DNA of 64,000 nt from NCBI GenBank assembly GCA_001683735.1, contig LUGG01000002.1:3472001-3536000 (forward strand). Reading direction: 5' to 3'. The translations under genes and the position numbers were made by a program. Position 1 is the stretch's first letter, and each line of letters opens with the position of its first letter. This DNA comes from Grifola frondosa. Its lineage: Eukaryota; Basidiomycota; Agaricomycetes; Polyporales; Grifolaceae. Positions 46,036 to 58,403 of the stretch are shown here, in pieces. The notes beneath the pieces were generated by a model, which made no database searches, was not told the DNA's origin, and saw nothing but the letters and a program-made list of their open reading frames with translations.

Positions 46036-47420
46036 AGCTCTTAAGGCCTTGCTGGGTAACAAGATTGATGAGAGCCAGCGAGTGTGAGGCCACACTCTTT
46101 TATGTGAGTATCTCAAGGCATTCAAAAAGATATGATTTATTTCATTTTGAATTTATCAATATGGTGATTTGTACTATTTTAGTTATACAGCGAGGACACT
46201 ATACAGCCAAACCACCATTTTGCAGCTCATGTCATGGTGCAAATCAAAGACTATGGACCTGTTTATGGATTTTGGGTGTTCCTGCCAGAACAGTTGAATA
46301 GTGTTCTTAAGGCCATTAACCTAAACAACTGGGGAGGGGGCCAGCTTGAAATTACCATGATGCACTCTTTCAATCAAGACATCCAATTTCAATCTCTCGT
46401 GAGTACATTTCCCGAATTAATATATAATTGTAAGCTTATTTTCACAAATAGCTACATTATGTTGTGTGAACAGAATGTCACCCATAAGACAGTGGAGGTG
46501 ATATCTCACAAGAGCTTGCATGCCACTTTTTAAAGGAGATGTGAGAAGCTCATGGGATGGTAGAAGCAGCTGCACATACTGATGATGTTCTTAATGACAG
46601 TGAGCTTCTTTGATGTTTGATTGTATCACTAATTGCTTGCTTGTAGCACACTATATTTTGCCAGTTTTCTTAGGACCGATGGGAACAGCAATACAACTAG
46701 AGCCTTTGATCTGGGCCATTTTTCTTACATACTATAATGCTCCACTTCCTGAAGCACAATGCCTCTATCATGCCCATAATTCTTCGGCCCCTCTTAGTGC
46801 TACATTTCTGTCTCCATCTGCACAGATTTGCACTTACATTCTTCTTGACAGTCAGCATATTATGCTGCACAATACCTCACTGAAGATGTCAGGTTCTGCT
46901 ATTGTAAAGGTCAAGCTCGATGGCAAAATGTTTGGCGGTAAGGTCATACACTTCATTCACCACCACCAGCATGGATTTGATAGCTCGATGACATTCACAG
47001 AAATACTTTGGATGATAAGGGAAGATGTTAGTCCTGTGGAAAATGATCATTGGTCTGAATAGCAAGTCATACACACCTTTCTTAGAGCCTTGCTTACCAT
47101 TGAAATTTAGTCCAAAGCTTGAGATCGAATGCTGGCAATATCACAAGTGCTGAAAACTTTATGGTCCTGCTACCCCCCTCCAATCATATCCATCAGCTCG
47201 ATTCATTGTCAACTTGCTTGAGGAATATGCCACATGAGAAAGCTAAAGCTTTGGATTACAACAACACTTGAATGTGTACGTGCTCAGCACTTTACATGAA
47301 AGTCACTAGTACTCTCTTAACATTCAGTTTCATTGGAATCTGTGCTCGTATAATTTCATACTGTTCACATTGGCATTTATTTCGATGTAATACATTATTT
47401 GTGAGTTTCAAACTACAACT

Positions 47421-47600
47421 ACTTGGTTTTAGAGGGCCATTGCTTTGCATGGCAGGTACGATTGATGAGGAAGATGATTAATTTTATGATTATTTAATAT
47501 TTTGTTTATTTTAAAATATTATATATGACCTTCTCCCACCCTCTCGACAATATGTCTATCTTTGTAGAGTGCTAAACTCATGATTTAAACTATTGACTAT
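47421..47600 (-). repeat. Candidate Helitron 3'-end sequence, copy 1
   Basis: Begins ACTTGGTTTTAGAGGGCCAT and is shared with 54179-54352 over about 170 bp. Just inside is an imperfect hairpin, GCCAT..ATGGC, kept in both copies; on the minus strand it is followed by CCTCTAA. Its position downstream of the Helitron helicase fits a Helitron 3' end, but a canonical CTRR terminus at the exact boundary is not clear. Confidence 0.4.
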
Positions 47601-47990
47601 CAATTAATCCATTATATATTGTAAATAAAATAATTGTAGAAACATAGTATAGATCATTCACATGTATATATTGAAGCATGTGGATTTAACTAACATGTTA
47701 GCATTTTTACAAGGCAATTGAATATTAATTATATTATTATTTAATCTATGTTTATTCTAATATATTATAGATAATCTTCTCTTACTGTTTTTACAAGATG
47801 CCTGCCTTTGCAAAGTATCAAACTTATTATGTAAACTATTGCTTGTTAATTCATTTTTTCTACATTATAAATAAGTAATTGTAATATTATGGTATGGATC
47901 ATCGACATTCATAAATTGGAACACTTAGGTTCAACTAATACATTAGTATTTTTACAAGCTTGATATGATACAATATACAAATTTGGAGTC
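47508..47990. repeat. Tandem duplication, about 245-bp unit
   Basis: 47508-47752 and 47753-47990 align. Landmarks are TATAGATAATCTTCTC or TATATGACCTTCTC, then CAAAGTATCAAACTTATTAT or its variant, GGATCAT-GACATT/TCACATG, and GTATTTTTACAAG or GCATTTTTACAAG. AT-rich, no coding function. The first unit continues the sequence shared with 54179-54352. Confidence 0.6.
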
Positions 47991-48049
47991 ATTCACATTG
48001 AATCTTACAACTTAGTATATATAGCTACACTACTCTTTCTCTTTTTAGC

Positions 48050-51000
48050 TCTACTAAGTTTTGTTGCATCCATTCATCAATTTTCCCTTGAAATTTTGAC
48101 CTTCTGCCTAATTCCACACCATCATTATACTAAGTCTTACCATCTGTCTCGATGATTCTGGATGTAAAGTGAAAATCACCAAAGTATATAATTTCACACA
48201 ATCTGTATGCCTCTGTGTCCTCATTCAGATTAATCATATGATTAAATTTAATACGTGTACCATTAGTAATGAAGCATACAAAGTTTGGATTTTGTGAAAA
48301 TTCAACTCGTTAAAATATGTTGCCTTTACATTTGTCACAATTTTGAGCAATGGGTCGGTTGAATAACGGAGTAAGCCACTCTTTCATAGTCCTCTCTTTA
48401 TGTGAGCCAAGCTTTGTAGGATATTCATTCCATATGACTTTTGAGCAATCCCATAAAATGGTATTATCCTCTTCAGCTTCCAAGTCAATATGACAATGCT
48501 GACAGCAAAGAGTACGTTCAACACAGCGTTCACTTCTAGCATACATTTTAATAGTGAAAAAAGTTCACTGCCACGATGTCCTGTGAGTGGAAATGATTCT
48601 GCATCTATATCATGTAAGATTTGCCTTTCGTTGAAATGCAGCCGTAAATGATCTCAAAAGTCCATTCTGATTAACCACTTCTGACATCCACCTTTCTGTA
48701 GATTCACAGTATACTGAAAATAAGATAAAGAATAAAGTATCATATGCACAGCTATAGTTATCAGCATCCCACTGAAAAGCGATGAGTGAAGCATAAGTTA
48801 ATAAATCAGATTGCCTATGTAATCTAGACTTTTTAATTTTACGTTCATCTGTGTCTTTCATAGTTTCAGACTTCACATCTCTTTTGCGCTTGCCACTTTT
48901 TAGACCACCTTGATCGATGCTTATGGTGTTTAAAGTGCTAGTGCCTTTAGCACTTACAAAAAGACTAATATCCTTTTGACCACGAGGTAAAGATATTTTC
49001 TCCTCAGGTTGCTCTTGATTTTTAGTCTTTTTGTCTGCCTTCTGACGTGTAACAATGTTCCAGGGCAACTCTGATTCAGGTTCCTCATTTTGAAATGGCT
49101 CAGATTTGGTCCATTTTAATGCTCCATGCATTGATTTAGGTACAAAGAGGGAACCTTTCCAGGCTCTGAACGAGTGGATGAGTGCATTTCTTGTGGAGCC
49201 TGTAACTTTAGCTGGAAGTTTCTTCAAGTATCGAAGTTTTGTGATCTCATCCAATAATTCAAGCTCACGAAATTCTTGTCTAAGACTACCAGTGATACCA
49301 CCTGTCATTTTACGTTCATCAAAAGGTTGAACAATAATTGTTCCCTCATATGTTGATCCACGAGATAGACAAGTGTAAATAGACTGATGAGATCTGCAAT
49401 TCTGTAAGTCACAAACATTATTGAGACGAGTACGACCCTGAGAGCCAAAGTCAGTCATGGCAAAGTTTGGAATTACAGCCACCTGGTCCCGAGATATTGC
49501 AAGCTCCTTTCCATTGGGCATCTTGCATCATATCTTTTTAATGCTATGACTTATTGGAATGACATTTTCAGGCAAGCCTTCCAGTTGAATCGATGTTGGC
49601 ACAGCAGTTAATTTTATAAATAGAGTGTCTAACCCTAGTTTATCATTTGGCAATGGACGTGACTTCCATCCAACCACTATACCTTCAGCACCATTTGTGA
49701 CTGAACATTCTGTTGCCTCATTTGTCTTTATCATTACTGGAAGACCCAGGCATAATGTTAATTTTCCAGCATGATTATCTGTACTATTATGAGACGGATT
49801 CCATAGACATTCCTGGAGAATAGGATCAATGACATTGGATGATCGTTTAGGGTCTACTTTCTTTTTTCTAGATTTTTTATCCTTCTCATCATTATCTGTT
49901 CCCCATTTATCTAGGGAATAGAATGTAGTCAATGGTTGTGATGTCTCTCGAGCAAATCTAGCACATCCCATCTCATTGATTTTATCCCTGTGTGCATTCC
50001 ATGCAGTAATAACTGACACATTTCTAAATTTGCGTTGATTCAACTTGGGTTTACCAGGTCCACGACCAGCTACTCGGGAACTGATATGCTTTATATCTGT
50101 CTTTGTGCAAGACTTATACCGAAGATTGTCCAATGCTGTGCGCAACTTAGCATCATCTGAATTTTGTGCTCGCTGTCTCATATTTTCTCTCAATATAACA
50201 ACAGTTGTTACCTGATGCCAGAGTGCTTTACCAATAGAGGCTTCCTGTTGAGTATAGCTACTAGTGGTATGTATCACACGTCCCACTTTGTGAGAGAAAA
50301 GAGTGTTGCTATTCAACTGGAGGTGGAAGCTGTGCAAAGTCACCTGCAAATATCATATTGATTCCACCAAACGGTTGACCTTCATTTTTGAGCGCTTTGC
50401 ACATTTTCTCACAAATGGTATATAAGCTATTACAATCAACCATCGATACCTCATCCAAGAATATATATTCAACATTTTGTAGTCTCTCTCTGACTGCAAG
50501 TAAAGTTGCTACAGATTCTGACCCATGTTGATGTAATCCTAATATGGAATGATAAGTTGATCCACCAATTAATGCAGCAGCAGAGCCTGTTGGTGCAAGA
50601 CATATAAATCTATATCCCTCCTTACGCTCACCAAAGAAATGTATCAAGGCTTTGATCACCTGAGATTTTCCTGTTCCAGCCATACCACCCAGATACATTT
50701 TTAATTGTTCGCCACTTTGCTGAGATGCATGATTGGCCACAATTCTAAATGCACGTTCCTGAGCTTCATTCAGGCTGAACTTCTTGACTGTATTATCAAT
50801 AAGAGCTTGGGCATGTTTGTCCTTAGCTTTGAAAGATTTGTCCAGATAAGATTGATCAATAACTTCAACGGTGTTGACAAACTTATTTTCTGGAAGGCCT
50901 GTATTTGGATCGACAGGATTCTTCTGGCTTGCTTGAGCTTCTTGTGCATTGAGAATTTCTTGTCGTTTGTTTGCCAGCAAGGTCTTGCATTCAGTAGCTG

Positions 51001-51813
51001 TTTTTCCATCTCTATTTTGAAATTGATCTGGTGCTAGATTAGACTGTGATTCAGAACCATCAATCATTGGATCCATCCATCCAGCACCTAACATTATGCA
51101 TTCAGCTTGTAGCATGTGACTTTGTCGAGTGAGCTCTGATTGACTGACATTAGTCCAAAGGTTATCATTCAGAGTGTCCATTAACTCTCATACATCAATG
51201 TTGTTACTTTCATTTAAATATTGAGTGTCAAAGTCATCAAGTAACTAATTATCTGCTTCAAAGGGAAGATCATTGTTTCCATTATTATGTTTATGCATGG
51301 CAGAAAAATCATCTCTTGCATCATTGCATTCATATCGTATATAAAAGAATTTCATGATTTCTAACTGACGATCATCAAATGTATGCTCTGTGAAAATATC
51401 ATTCCATCCCAAATCTTTGTCAGGTTTTAAGTCATGACCAGTGCGCCATGGCTTAAATAAAGCTAACATTGTCATACAATAATCTTCACAGTTGCCAGTG
51501 TCCTGTCGGGGTAATGATCATTCTACAAAGTTAGGCACAAAACTGTCTTCCTCTGATAATAAAGAAACATGATGTGTCTGATATTGAGGATGATCACGAG
51601 TAAATGGTGCATACTTGGATTCATTTTTATTATGTGATTCAGCATTTGAGATATGTATAGCTTCTTTTGCACTTTTAGAAGTAAGTAGGAGTTCATCCTC
51701 ACTCTCATCATCATAATTAGCTATTGTATCCACATCATTATCACCCATCAACACAGATTGAGAATAATTGATATCAAATGTAAGATTAATATCATAATCA
51801 TCTTCAAAGTCAT
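48050..51813 (-). pseudogene. Helitron PIF1-like helicase with C-terminal cysteine-peptidase-like domain, decayed
   Basis: Helitron rolling-circle transposon protein, C-terminal half. Blocks on the minus strand: MTMLALFKPWRTGHDL and FFYIRYECNDARDDFS (51475-51310); helicase with Walker A GGMAGTGKSQVI (about 50690), LAPTGSAAALIGG, Walker B EYIFLDEVSMVD and GDFAQLPP (about 50325). A frameshift there leads to ASIGKALWHQVTTVVILREN, then LGLPVMIKTNEATE; after another break come RTRLNNVCDLQNCRSHQSIY and SLRQEFRELELLDEITKLRY. A further segment has NYSCAYDTLFFIL (about 48760), CCQHC and CDKC pairs (48490, 48330), and YFGDFHFTSRII (about 48180), resembling Cys and His boxes of ubiquitin-hydrolase-like peptidases. 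In-frame stops at about 51534, 51246 and 51190. The N-terminal Rep/HUH part is missing; a LINE abuts at 51814. Confidence 0.85.
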
Positions 51814-54178
51814 CGCATCCATTTTATTTTATTTTATTTTAATTTTTTTGGCTCCTCGTTTATTGTCCGTGAGGGCAGCGCCCTATGGTAGACAATACAT
51901 GCTAGTAGCTATGTTGCATGTAAAATATGATCAAAAAATGAGGGCTGTACATATCCTCGAGGGGAGTGGAGCTCTGTGTGGGTTAATGTCAGTAAGGTAA
52001 AATTAAGGCAAGCTCCTGGTGATTCAATGCTAGAATCCGGGCTAAAACCTTCCGTGCTTAGAGGTGCGTATGATGCCCTGGGCTTTTGCCACTTGCCACA
52101 GGTAGGCATGGCAGCATCAGCGGTCCCCCGCTGGCCAACAGAAATCCCCTGGACCCTGGAGCTGTGAAGTATGTACGTAGAAACGTAAAAAGGGTCAAGA
52201 AAGAACAGGAAAATGGAAGATGGAAATGATGTTCTTGACGCAGTGTATTCTGTCGAGGGAGGTCAGCACAGTCATAGGATTCAGCCATGGGTACTTCGCT
52301 GTGCGGGCCACTTTGTGGCATGTTTGCTCGACGCGATGTTTCCGAATGTGGGGGCCAGTCTTCCAGTCACATTAATGTAGTTCAGGAGGGGCTTCAGGAT
52401 GGTCGATGTGTTGAGTAGGTTGCTGAGGGAATGTCCTGCATGGCCTAGGAAGTGATCAAGGTGTTCCCAACGGTGGCAGTTATGCGCTGGGCATGTGAGT
52501 AGAAAGTGGTGGACTGTCTCCAGTGCTGCTAGGCATGATAAACATAAGGGGCTGTCAGCTTTCCATATGCGATGAAGGTGTTTCTGCAGGGGGATGTGTT
52601 CAGTGTGAAGCTGGAAAAGAATGTTTGCTTGCCGTCTCGGTAACTTTCCAATAAGTTTCTCATATTTCTTGGATGGAAGCCCCTTGTCAAGGCGGGCAAA
52701 GTTCTTGCCCCATCGTGAGGTGGTCCACACCTTCTTGGCTTTGTCTTGGAGGCTGGTCAGGAAGAGCTGCTTCATCTTCATCACGCTGCGTGGGAGGCCT
52801 CCTCGCAAGGTGCCGGGGAGGACTTCATCGGGGCTGGAGTCTCCCTGCGCTGCATGCTTCACTTCGCGATCGGCTGCCTCATTGCCTTCCAGATTGACGT
52901 GGCCCAGGACCCAGTAGAGAGTGACTTTGGCATCGTAGTGTTTCCTACCAAGTGTGCACAGGTGTCGGTGAAGACTGTCTAGCAGGTGGTGTCCAGGCGT
53001 TGGCCGCCGGAGTTTAGTGGCCTGAATCGAGGATTTGTTGTCAGCCACAATGGAGGCGTCCTCGACTGTTCGTTCTTCCTTCAAGAGCTCGGCGCCGAGG
53101 AGTTCTACAACCTCGGCTTGATATATGGTGTGATCATCGGAAGAGCCTAAGTGGAAGCATAGGACCTTGTAACCTGGTCTGCCCGGCTTGAACAACACTG
53201 CAGCCGCTCCTACTCCTCCATCTAGGTCAGATCCGTCTGAGTACACCCAGATGCCGCGTCGGCAGCACCAGTCCCCTTCATTGCGGATAGCCTTTTCCTT
53301 GTCGCTGGCGATCTCAGTCTCGTGAGGAGGTTTCCAGCATGGGTGAAACCTGATGGGTAGAATAGTTTCAGTAACTTCAATGTGGATATTGTAAGTGAAA
53401 ATTAGCTCGGTCAGAGCTGAGCAGTGGTTGGCTATGAATTTCCTGCCGGCCCATCATATGTGATGGTGCAGCGGGTGTGTCTGCGGGAGCGTGCAGATGC
53501 AGGTAATGGTGCAGTGGCAGACCTTGTCTACAAGGAGTATGAAGGGTAGGAGGTTGGCGTGGGTGCCCATCACGTCTGTCGCGGTGGTCCGCATAGCTCC
53601 AGTCATTATTAGCAGGGCCTGTCTTTGCACGTGCTCAAGCTTCCGGACCACGCCTACAGAGCCGTGTAGCCTTTTGCTGCCCGGGAGCATGCATACTGGA
53701 GTTAAGAAGATGTCGGCTGCATATAGCATGCTGGGAACTGCGACTGCGAGGTAGAGCTTCTTGACCAGCCCGAAGGTGAGACCATACCGTGATTTGGCGA
53801 GGCATCGGAACTGTGCGACCCAAGTAGTCCTTTTCACCAGGGCGTATGTGACATGTTCATGGAAGTAGAGTTTGTGGTCCAGTAGGATGCCTAGGAACTT
53901 GTGGTGGTGGGATGGCTAACGACTGTGTCGTTCATCTGAAGGGACAGTTCGAGGTCTTTTAGCTTGCAGCTGCAGTTGAGGAGACTGAGCTTGTCGAAGG
54001 AGAACTCTGAGTTATGGGACTTGGACCAGGTCAGTGCTCCTTTACGGTGAGTCATGAAACTACGTAGCTTGTTATGTGTCTCCTCGAAGGTCTTCCCCAT
54101 AGCGATGATCGCGACGTCGTCCATAGTTCCAACCATGAGTTCTCCATTTTTGAGATGGACGCTGCTGACGAGGTCCGA
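51814..54178 (-). mobile_element. 5'-truncated Tad-like LINE (reverse transcriptase + RNase H)
   Basis: Non-LTR retrotransposon. RT part: GTMDDVAIIAMGKTFEETHN near 54140 (the usual Y/F-x-DD has Met-Asp-Asp); after a one-base slip in a CCA run near 53910, FLGILLDHKLYFHEHVTYAL and LVKKLYLAVAVPSMLYAADI. A stop lies at 53454. RNase H from 53246: YSDGSDLDGGVGAAAVLF, YQAEVVELLGAELL, VADNKSSI, GHVNLEGNEAADRE, so all acidic residues are present. C-terminal zinc-like CLSCLAALETVHHFLLTCPA, stop 52281. The 3' UTR ends in an (AAAAT)n tail read on the minus strand (51820-51845 on plus: ATTTT repeats). Endonuclease and most of RT are missing. No target duplication found. Inserted in, or joined to, the Helitron relic. 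Confidence 0.85.
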
Positions 54179-54352
54179 ACTTGGTTTTAGAGGGCCATTT
54201 CTCTGCATGGCAGGTACAATTGATGAGGAAAATGATTAATTTTATTATTATTATTTAAGTCTTATTTATTTTAAAATATTATATATAACCTTCTCCTATC
54301 CTGTTGACAACGTCTACCTTTGCAAAGTATCAAACTTATTATTTAAGCCATT
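54179..54352 (-). repeat. Candidate Helitron 3'-end sequence, copy 2
   Basis: Matches 47421-47600, starting at the identical ACTTGGTTTTAGAGGGCCAT and including the GCCAT..ATGGC hairpin. It abuts the 5'-truncated end of the LINE at 54178. Probably the end of a second, otherwise missing Helitron copy. Confidence 0.45.
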
Positions 54353-57300
54353 AATTACTGAAGCTTAAGGGTCCTAACTTACTCAAAGCTAATCAAGGAC
54401 CTGAGCCCCGTCAACATAATCCTCTGTGCATCATGTGATCTGCATGCTTCTCATCCTCTTTGTGGGCTACAATGCCTCTTGTGCATTGTCATGCTGATTG
54501 TTTCACTTCACAGTGGGCTGTAGTGTCTCCTGCATGTGACCACTGATATGATGGCCTCAGCTATGCAAATTAAATTATTTTCACATTTTGAACATCTGAC
54601 AATTTTTCAGAAGCTATGCTTAAATCCAGTAGGATTGCATCTGTGATTACATCATTGCAGGTCATTTAAGCAATAATCTTATATCTTATTGTGATGCACA
54701 GCCAGCCGAATTACATCCACTGTTAGCTTCGATGCTTGCACACTTAATATTCATGCAATATGTCATATCTCTATTATGACAACATGTGATGCATCCAAAT
54801 ACTTGCTACCCAATTGTTCAGTGTCCAACATGCATTTGCCTTGCAGATCACACATGTTGAACCTGATCCTAGTCTTTTTAGCTCTTATCCAGTCTCAGAT
54901 TAATTCTAAAACCCAGTGACTCATGTCACATGATTCCACACATCAATATGATGTTGCAACTATTGTTTGCAGCACATCTTGGACCATACCCCTGATGTAA
55001 CACATCTCCCTTTCAAATTGATGCCCTGAGAAGGCCACATGTCTACTCCCATGTGACTTTGCATATTTTGCATGCTGGTGTAGTGCATGACTATATGCAG
55101 CAGGTGTAGTAGTTCAGCCACCATATATTCTGTATTTTCCTTCACCCCAATTTCTCATAGCTTATTTGTGTCACATTTCACCCCAGACCTTCATTAATAT
55201 TGCCACTGACCTTTTCCTTTCTAGTTAGTATATTTCACAGGATATGTTCATTGCAAGGCACTTGCAATCAGCTTTTGATTCATAATGAGGTCTTTTTCTG
55301 TTTCAGATGCATAAAATAATTTATAAAAATTCATGTATAGTATGATATGAACCAGATACAAGTTTCCCCCACAAGTACAGTATTCAAAATTGTCAGCTTC
55401 ACTTGCAATTGCATATACTCCACACTTAACTCAACCTATACTATAAAACTGTGACTGCGATACTTGCAACTCTATGTGTAGATTGTTATACAAACTGTAA
55501 CTGCAAACCCTATGATCAAGAAGACCTCATTAGTCATGATATGCATGGAGCACATGGAGAAACTACATTGTTAAGCATTCCTTTTATATTGTTTTGCATT
55601 TTCCAACCCTCCAGGACACATGATTCACTTGCAACTTGTGAGTATAATTAACCATTCAGGTTAGTGCAAGGAACTTATGCAAGAAATTGGGAGCCCATTC
55701 ACACTGTATCTCATTGCTACTGACTTGACAATTTGTAGAATACATATTAGGTATTTTATAGGTCAGAGTTGGCAAGAGAGTATCACTGCAACTCATTATT
55801 TCTGCTCCAGCATGAACTCTCGGTGGAAGCCCTCACCTGGATGCAGCAGGGTTAAGAGAAGCTTAGCAAGCTTGCTTTCAACTATCAGCTCTCATATTCA
55901 TCAGGTGAGCTGCAACTTCATCTCCTGTCACAGACTTGTTTGACAGGTATGTACTCAGCATTGGAGCCACTAAACTCATAATTAAACACTTCCATTTACT
56001 AAGTCAATGCTGTCTTGAGCTTTAGGCTGCCTCTAACCATTATGAGTGATGCCATTGCAAGCTACACCCAGTCTATGTCTGAGAATATGGAATACAGCAT
56101 CAGTTTGCTTGTCAATCTCACCAATGCAGTTGAGCACTACAAACATGAGGAGTTATCCAAGTTCAAAGCTGTTTTCACCATCTCAGAACTCCTTCTTTCA
56201 ACTGAAAATTTTTCTTCACTCAGAGCTGCAGATGAAGCACTCAAAACATATCTTGGAATGCTTCAAGAGGTCAATCAGGAGAACAGTGGATGCAAGGCCC
56301 CGGAGAGACTGACTGGGGCACATGAACATGACTTTGTTGAATACATGGCCAATACTTCTTGACTAACTTAATCACACAAATTTTTATCTGAATCAATGAT
56401 CATGACAGCAAGTGCAGATACACTAAACTCTTCAAGTTCATCTGGGCTATGTGAGATTTCATTGAGAGCATCTTAGTGAGACCAGAAGTTAAGAAAATAG
56501 TTTGCCTCCTCCATGAATACTTTGTTACCCTAAGCTTGCAAAAGTCAATCTGCTCAACTTATATGGAGCCCCAGAGTTTCTTAATGCAGAGTGAACAAAC
56601 CTTCTGGCAGGCAGAGCTATTAACCTTAATTACATTTTTGCTGGCCAGTACTCCACAGAACAGGATGAGAAGCATATCAAAAAAGTTGGAGATATTGAAC
56701 TCTTCTATCAAGTTGCAGTTCCTTCTAAATGCATTGTCACCTTTGGAGACTGGGTTTTCACATGCCCTGCAACCATCTATGTGTTCCCCCACAGACATAA
56801 TGAACTCACTCACTATGAAAAATATATCACCAACTTGTTTGGGGTCCTTGCTATTCCCCTTCATTGCCATATTCTTAACTTTAATCACACCCTGCAGAAA
56901 CATGCCAGTTCAAGGCAAGACCTCCCTACTTATTGACTATCCCAAGTTTGCTGACCTTTAAATCCAGTTTTGTGACTCTTTGGACACCAACATCTATTAT
57001 GAAATATGAATGGAAACCCTGTCACAAAGCTCTGGCAACTCAAAGCATGAAAAGGATGCATGTTAAAGATGGAATGCTGAAAACTGTCTGAATCATACTA
57101 TCACCACATTTGTTCTGACTGCTATATCCTGGGTGTGCCTTAGACTAATGCTCTAAGACTTTACTTAAGTAACCTAGTCAATGCTAGCTATTCTCAAATA
57201 TCTCAGAGACTTTATATGGAGCTAAGTGCTTGGCTGCTGAATCTTAGATTCTTGGCAAGCATACATTTATAAGCACCTAGTACTCCTCAATGCTTTTCTC

Positions 57301-58403
57301 TTTGACCAGCATGCTATCCTTAACCATTCTGCTTTTTTGCACATCTCACCCTCTCAAACCATCATTCCAAACACCTTTCATAGCCTTCTTAGCATTTTCT
57401 GTGCAAAAAATGTGAGTTTCTTGACAGCAAGCTGTGGTGGGCCTAAGCCACCTGGCCATGTCTGGTTTGGCTATTAATGTTGAACTTCCAGATTAGAGGA
57501 GACATACAATAACCTTGGGTGGTAGTTGCCACACTGATCACCCAATATTCTTCCATCCAAGTGCTCCTTTTTTATAATTTTTGTATACATTTTTCATTGT
57601 ATCCCCCTATCAGACCAGTCTTCTATCTTATTATTTGAGGCACAATTGATGATACTGCATTTCAAACACTGAAATGTGATACCCCCTGCTAGGTAATTTT
57701 CTGGCAGCTTTAAAAATATAGAAAGTGCCAAAAATATAGTAGTTATATATACCTACAATATACAACAAATATCACAAGAATCCATGAGGAAGTGGGGAAG
57801 ATGTGAGGAGAATATCCAATTGTGGCTAAAGTCTCAATACTGTATGGTGAATCAGGAACAAATATGCTGATTCCTCAATACCTCCCTCAGTTCCTCATCA
57901 TATTTTATGATCATGGGCTTTGTTGAAGCCATAATATACCTCCATCACATCCTGCAATCTGATCTTTAACTACATTTCATGTAGTAGAGCAATTATATAA
58001 TCTATAGAGGCAGCTGATAAGGATTCTACCACATGGGGTCATCTTTGATAAGCATGATGTGTGGCTCATAAAAATACTCAAATACGTAGAAATATGCCAC
58101 AAAATTCTGCTTGAAATTAGGGGCAAATTCCATTCAGGAAGGATGGAGGAAATGCTTCAGCCACCCCTGAATACTGCTTTGTGTGCTCTGAGGCGAGCAC
58201 TGGACAGAATCTTTCCACATAAACATCACCTTATTAGCATAAAATACACCTCTCAGAGGGTGCACTTCGCTCCAGATTCTGTCCAATATTGGTTTTCCAA
58301 ATTAGGAGGGATCTCTGCCAGCAAAGCAGGAGGAGATGACATTTTATCATTGTTTGTGGCTATTTACTGTACATAAAATTGAACTACACATATGTAGGAC
58401 TAA
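54353..58403. other. Unassigned AT-rich repeat region
   Basis: Low CpG. 55005-55800 is copy 2 of a dispersed repeat (listed separately). A plus-strand frame at 56015-56362 contains MSDAIASYTQSMSENMEYSI and a helical, charged stretch, and 56476-56961 is also open. Both might be exons of a decayed element gene, but I recognise no family. 58060-58380 has a short open frame of no known type. Confidence 0.4.
55005..55800 (+). repeat. Dispersed repeat, copy 2 (CpG-depleted)
   Basis: Aligns with 24240-24965 over its length with many C-to-T and G-to-A differences (for example GGCAAGAGAGTATCA is kept, but CGTTGCTACTGACTTTACG has become CATTGCTACTGACTTGACA). No coding assignment. Confidence 0.6.

Larger units (their letters stand above)
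44325..47062 (+). pseudogene. Plavaka-type transposase pseudogene, 3' part
   Basis: Continues the relic from 27545: DTVADHPVMCKICGFADMTH at 44331, then EHEKYFRKYGVHWMELAHLP and YFDIVRMTMVNPMHNFLLGT (about 44590-44710), the family's most conserved block. After MITE 7 come LPIVWEHFEAEANTDHKWDM (about 45467), after MITE 8 LKALLGN, then NHHFAAHVMVQIKDYGPVYG (about 46213), FWVFLPEQLNSVLKAINLNN and, near the end, VKLDGKMFGGKVIHFIHHHQ (about 46910). Frameshifts and two MITEs disrupt it; CpG is low. Non-functional. Confidence 0.85.

Noticed and set aside
45647..46043. Target duplication for MITE copy 8
   Set aside because: CAGCTGCA and AGCTCTTA do not match at eight positions, so no duplication is claimed for this copy.
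52621..52982. Plus-strand open frames opposite the LINE RNase H region
   Set aside because: Antisense shadows of the minus-strand RNase H coding sequence.
47421..54352. Direct repeats read as LTRs of one 7-kb retrotransposon
   Set aside because: The interior is a minus-strand Helitron helicase and a 5'-truncated LINE, with no gag-pol, and there is no duplication around the pair.
56015..56961. Two adjacent plus-strand frames as a gene
   Set aside because: Helical composition in the first, but no recognised motif, and low CpG suggests decayed repeat; described only as unassigned.
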